NCBI GenBank assembly: GCA_016708725.1
Contig: JADJFE010000001.1
Span: 62,001 to 126,000, forward strand
Direction: 5' to 3'
From: Candidatus Aalborgicola bjergmarkensis
GTDB lineage: Bacteria > Pseudomonadota > Gammaproteobacteria > Burkholderiales > Burkholderiaceae_C
Length of the DNA stretch: 64,000 nt
Position numbers and translations under genes: made by a program. Positions 61,307 to 64,000 of the stretch are shown here, piece by piece. The notes under the pieces were generated by a model, which saw only the letters and a program-made list of their open reading frames with translations, searched no databases and was not told the origin of the DNA. Position 1 is the stretch's first letter. Every line of letters starts with the position of its first letter.

Positions 61307-61972
61307 TCAGGACAGTTTTAAGACGATGAATGCAATGCCAGCGGCCCAGCAAGCCCAGATGAACAAAGCCAGCACACGTGTCTTGGCATCATCACGCGAT
61401 GGCGGTACGGTAGGCAGCGGCAAGCTCTTGTCACCATGCAGCATAGGCGCGACCAGGTTGTCCTTGTGCCGCAGGCGGTGGTACAGGATGGCGGCAAGGT
61501 GCAAGGCCACCAAGGCAATCAGTACCAGCTTTCCCACTTTGGCGTGGTACCAGGTAGCCAGCTGCACCACAGCACCCGGCACGTGCGCAACCAAAGGGCC
61601 GGCAGCAGCGATTTCATCGTCACTGCAAAGGCCGCTGGCGACTTGCGCCAACAAAACCGCCAGCATGGCGAGCACCGAATAGCCCCCCAGCGGATTGTGG
61701 CCGGGCGTGGGGGCGTGCGGGTTTTTGCCGCGTGCATACAGCCAGGCTTGCCAGGGGGAAACCACAAATGCGCCAAAGCGCGACCACTGGCCACCGACGA
61801 ACCCCCAGACCAGCCGGAACAACAACAGGCTCAGTACCGCAAAACCCATGTAGAAATGCCACTGCATGGCATCGCCACCCACTTGTGCGCTGATGACCAG
61901 ACCACACACCAGAGCCACCAATAGCCAGTGAAACAGCCTGGTTGGCAAATCCCAGATTCTTACCTTGTACAT
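61307..61972 (-). CDS. Cytochrome b561 family protein
   Basis: 221 residues from the ATG at 61972 (MYKVRIWDLPTRLFHWLLV). Di-heme b-type cytochrome of the inner membrane with four main TM helices plus a C-terminal one (LALFIWACWAAGIAFIVLKL). Candidate heme ligands are His15 in RLFHW, His in MQWHFYMG, His in TWYHAKVG and His in VALHLAAILYH. Divergently oriented to the cytochrome c' gene, a pairing common in proteobacteria, which suggests electron transfer between them. The alpha-2-macroglobulin gene follows after 11 bp. Confidence 0.92.
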   Translation of the reverse strand: MYKVRIWDLPTRLFHWLLVALVCGLVISAQVGGDAMQWHFYMGFAVLSLLLFRLVWGFVGGQWSRFGAFVVSPWQAWLYARGKNPHAPTPGHNPLGGYSVLAMLAVLLAQVASGLCSDDEIAAAGPLVAHVPGAVVQLATWYHAKVGKLVLIALVALHLAAILYHRLRHKDNLVAPMLHGDKSLPLPTVPPSRDDAKTRVLALFIWACWAAGIAFIVLKLS

Positions 61973-62113
61973 GTGAAACCTTTCCGCCTTTCGCCTATCG
62001 AACGGCGAATCGTACCCGAGCCTGCACATTTCGTGAAAATTTGCCATACTCGGCGCGCGTTTCGGGCAAAGTCCGCCGCGTTATGTAGAACTCTTTCCTC
62101 TTAACTTGTCATT

Positions 62114-62593
62114 ATGAAATTTATCCAGTCCATTCAATCCATGAAATCTGTCGCTGCCTGCGTTGCTGCCTGCGCCACCATCGTACTGACGACACCGGCC
62201 CATGCACAATTTGCCAAACCCGAAGACGCCATCAAGTACCGCAAGAATGCGCTCTTTGTGATGCAGCAGAATTTCAGCCGTGTGGGCGCCATGGCCCAGG
62301 GCAAGGCGCCATTTGATGCCAAGGTGGCTGCCGAAAGCGCTGCGGTGGCGGAATATATGTCCAAGCTGCCATGGGTGGCTTTTGGCGAAGGCACCGGACA
62401 AGGCGACACCAAGGCCAAGGCCGAAATCTGGACCGACAAGGCCAAATTCAACAGCCATGCCGAAAAAATGCAAACCGAACTGACCAAACTCAGCGCCGCC
62501 GCAAAAACAGGCAACCTGGACAACATCAAGGCCGCCTTCGGCCCGGCAGGAAGCGCGTGCAAGGCTTGCCATGAGGATTTCCGCAAGGACTGA
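62114..62593 (+). CDS. Cytochrome c'
   Basis: 159 residues with signal peptide (MKSVAACVAACATIVLTTPAHAQ, first Met possibly at 62114 or 62141). The mature four-helix protein ends with the class II heme site CKACHEDFRKD, the C-terminal CxxCH typical of cytochrome c' and c-556. Periplasmic; members bind NO or CO or act in electron transfer. The region 61973-62113 between it and cytochrome b561 should hold two divergent promoters; I cannot place them exactly. Confidence 0.94.
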   Translation: MKFIQSIQSMKSVAACVAACATIVLTTPAHAQFAKPEDAIKYRKNALFVMQQNFSRVGAMAQGKAPFDAKVAAESAAVAEYMSKLPWVAFGEGTGQGDTKAKAEIWTDKAKFNSHAEKMQTELTKLSAAAKTGNLDNIKAAFGPAGSACKACHEDFRKD

Positions 62594-62770
62594 TTCGCCA
62601 CTTCAACATTTCGCTATTTCGCTATTGAATAAAGAGCTACTCCCGCACGTCCAGCAAGCGCTGCATGCCAATTTCACACCTGAAAAACGCCGCAAAAAGC
62701 GCAGCAGGTAGGGGTGCGTGCAGCGCAATGCCCGATACAAGCGGACGCAGGGCTGCCGTGGCACGGTTTT

Positions 62771-62832
62771 TATAGGCCAAATCAGCCTGTAGCGCTTATG
62801 GGACGTGCGGGGACAGCTATTAAGATAAGAGC
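62771..62832 (+). repeat. Interspersed repeat, family 1
   Basis: TATAGGCCAAATCAGCCTGT, AGCGCTTATGGGACGTGCGG and GGACAGCTATTAAGAT, the most canonical Comamonadaceae-type form in this window. The gap 62594-62990 contains this repeat and no supported gene. Confidence 0.8.
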
Positions 62833-62990
62833 AAAAAACATGAGCACCCAAACGACTCATCCGCTGGCTTGCGCGGCGGAAAAGACACGACACGCTCGGG
62901 ATGGGTGCTGCGCCATCAGGGCTCTGAAACAATAGGGTCTTGCCACATGATGGCTTTAAAGTTCACCTTCCGAAATACCCGCAACTTTCA

Positions 62991-64000
62991 TCAGATTGCG
63001 CGTGAAACCCCGCCCTTCAGGGCGGGGAGGTAGAGCGCGGGGGCGAAATCCCTATGCTGCGGTGGCGTACCTGTCACGTCCGTTTTTGCCACCAGTGAAT
63101 AACCGTATCCATCCCCACGCTGCACTACGGTGCAATAACGATGCGATACGCCCTGAACCAAACCGTTGCTGGTCTGTATGTTGAAGCTGCCCGTTGCCCG
63201 AACCGCAACCCGTCCGGTGTAAGTACCGGCCTTCTTGCCTTTGGTTACTTCGGCTTTCACCATGTCGCCGGTCTGAAAGCCTTGAATACTTTTTGAGCGA
63301 GTCAGATAGCCGCGCACGCAGCCATACTTGTCCAGCCGCGTGCGCTGATAACTTCCGCGTCCCATAGACTTGATCGCCAGCGTTGGCTTTTGCCAATCAG
63401 TGATGCCTCCGATGTCTCCAACGCAAGCGGCATCGAGTGCATGGGTTTTGGGTATGCCGAACTGACTGCGGTTGAACTTGGTTCTGCCGCCCGATGCGGT
63501 TTCAACTGCCAATTCGGTAGTTTTCAGTGCGTTGACCAAGGCCCAGCGGGTGGCATTGACCGCTGCGGCATCCTTGAGTGGCCGTTTGGCTTGGGCCAGG
63601 ATGCGCTTGAGTACGTCTGGTTTCTTGGTCAGAAACAATTCAGCAGGCAACACTCCTTTTTTCTGGTTGCAGCATTGGCAAGCCAGGGTGAGGTTGCTGA
63701 TGCGATCTGAGCCACACTTTGACTTTGGGTGAATGTGCTCGATTTGCAACGGAATGTCCTTGGCGCCACAGTAGGCGCAAACACGGCCCCATTTCTCCAG
63801 CAGATATTCACGCACTTCGTAACCTGCCAGCGTGCCTTGCTGGTACTGTGCGCCTTCGATTTCCGGGTTCTCCAGCGCCTGCATGTCAAAGCGCACCAGC
63901 TCCATGCTGATGGCCGATATTGGTGCTAAGCGCTCCAGGCGGCGCACCCAGGCCGTACAGGTATCTACCCGGTGTTGCAGGCTCGGCGGTAGCCTGCCTT
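62991..64000 (-). CDS. iscB: IscB RNA-guided nuclease, 3' part
   Basis: Open at the right edge; 336 residues visible. RuvC-II region around ISMELVRFDMQ, HNH nuclease domain (CAYCGAKDIPLQIEHI, HPKSKCGS.., CQCCNQKKG) and RuvC-III (HALDAACVG) are intact, so the nuclease may be functional. IscB cuts DNA guided by omega RNA, which would be encoded upstream, beyond 64000. The element ends GCGCAATCTG and is followed by ATGA; the A of the TGA stop is supplied by that target. No transposase gene is visible. The C-terminus matches the remnant at 26086. Confidence 0.93.
   Translation of the reverse strand, partial: GRLPPSLQHRVDTCTAWVRRLERLAPISAISMELVRFDMQALENPEIEGAQYQQGTLAGYEVREYLLEKWGRVCAYCGAKDIPLQIEHIHPKSKCGSDRISNLTLACQCCNQKKGVLPAELFLTKKPDVLKRILAQAKRPLKDAAAVNATRWALVNALKTTELAVETASGGRTKFNRSQFGIPKTHALDAACVGDIGGITDWQKPTLAIKSMGRGSYQRTRLDKYGCVRGYLTRSKSIQGFQTGDMVKAEVTKGKKAGTYTGRVAVRATGSFNIQTSNGLVQGVSHRYCTVVQRGDGYGYSLVAKTDVTGTPPQHRDFAPALYLPALKGGVSRAI

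Noticed and set aside
62955..62991. Eleven-codon frame starting at the ATGA next to iscB (MKVAGISEGEL)
   Set aside because: The ATG is simply the element's target motif; no other support for a gene.

Overview
The window looks like a chromosomal segment of a betaproteobacterium of the order Burkholderiales, most likely a Comamonadaceae member near Rhodoferax or Polaromonas. This rests on gene content (nitrate-type ABC transporter next to cyanase, PbpC plus alpha-2-macroglobulin, cytochrome b561 plus cytochrome c') and on many copies of short intergenic repeats with a GCGGG..CAGCTAT core that are common in that family. The species call is inference.

Layout. 1-10.7 kb: end of a nitrate/cyanate transporter operon with cyanase, an NTF2-like protein, a heme-motif hybrid histidine kinase bracketed by direct repeats, a very large kinase-ATPase-GAF-GGDEF signalling protein, a YbgC thioesterase and a FimV-like membrane protein. 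10.9-22.7 kb: a complete type I-F CRISPR-Cas locus on the minus strand (cas1, cas2-3 fusion, cas8f, cas5f, cas7f, cas6f, then a 46-repeat, 45-spacer array). 22.8-29 kb: two tandem periplasmic solute-binding proteins, a DAHP synthase, a deletion derivative of an IscB element inserted exactly before the start codon of a universal stress protein gene, and a beta-helix lipoprotein. 29-40 kb: an ATPase-rich accessory region (cyclase-ATPase-TPR protein, an ATPase-TPR gene broken by a 1588-bp insertion sequence and by a stop codon, and a two-gene ATPase operon behind a palindromic promoter). 40-48 kb: orphan antitoxin, MFS transporter, and a four-gene restriction/modification-like island lying between two copies of the 3' end of pbpC. 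48-61 kb: pbpC and its usual partner, an alpha-2-macroglobulin gene, separated by a triple-repeat protein preceded by a probable c-di-GMP riboswitch and by several intact and decayed toxin-antitoxin genes. 61-64 kb: cytochrome b561 and c' genes and the 3' part of a second, apparently coding, iscB gene running off the edge.

The most striking observation lies in the 670-bp gap between cas3 and cas8f. On the plus strand, opposite to the cas genes, sit two degenerate CRISPR repeats around a 26-nt pseudo-spacer, directly followed by an intrinsic terminator. Both repeats keep the Cas6f hairpin, and the first keeps the exact 8-nt crRNA 5' handle. The pseudo-spacer matches the region just upstream of cas8f next to a CC PAM: 14 of its first 16 positions match, and the only mismatches are positions 6 and 12, the positions that type I effector complexes flip out. 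This predicts a crRNA-like RNA that guides the Csy complex to repress its own operon, a type I-F counterpart of the CreR (cas-regulating RNA) idea.

Mobile and decay processes are visible throughout: IscB-type elements ending at ATGA, an IS4-type element with a TCAT target duplication, three related families of interspersed repeats that often form the 3' ends of genes, and truncated toxin-antitoxin pairs.
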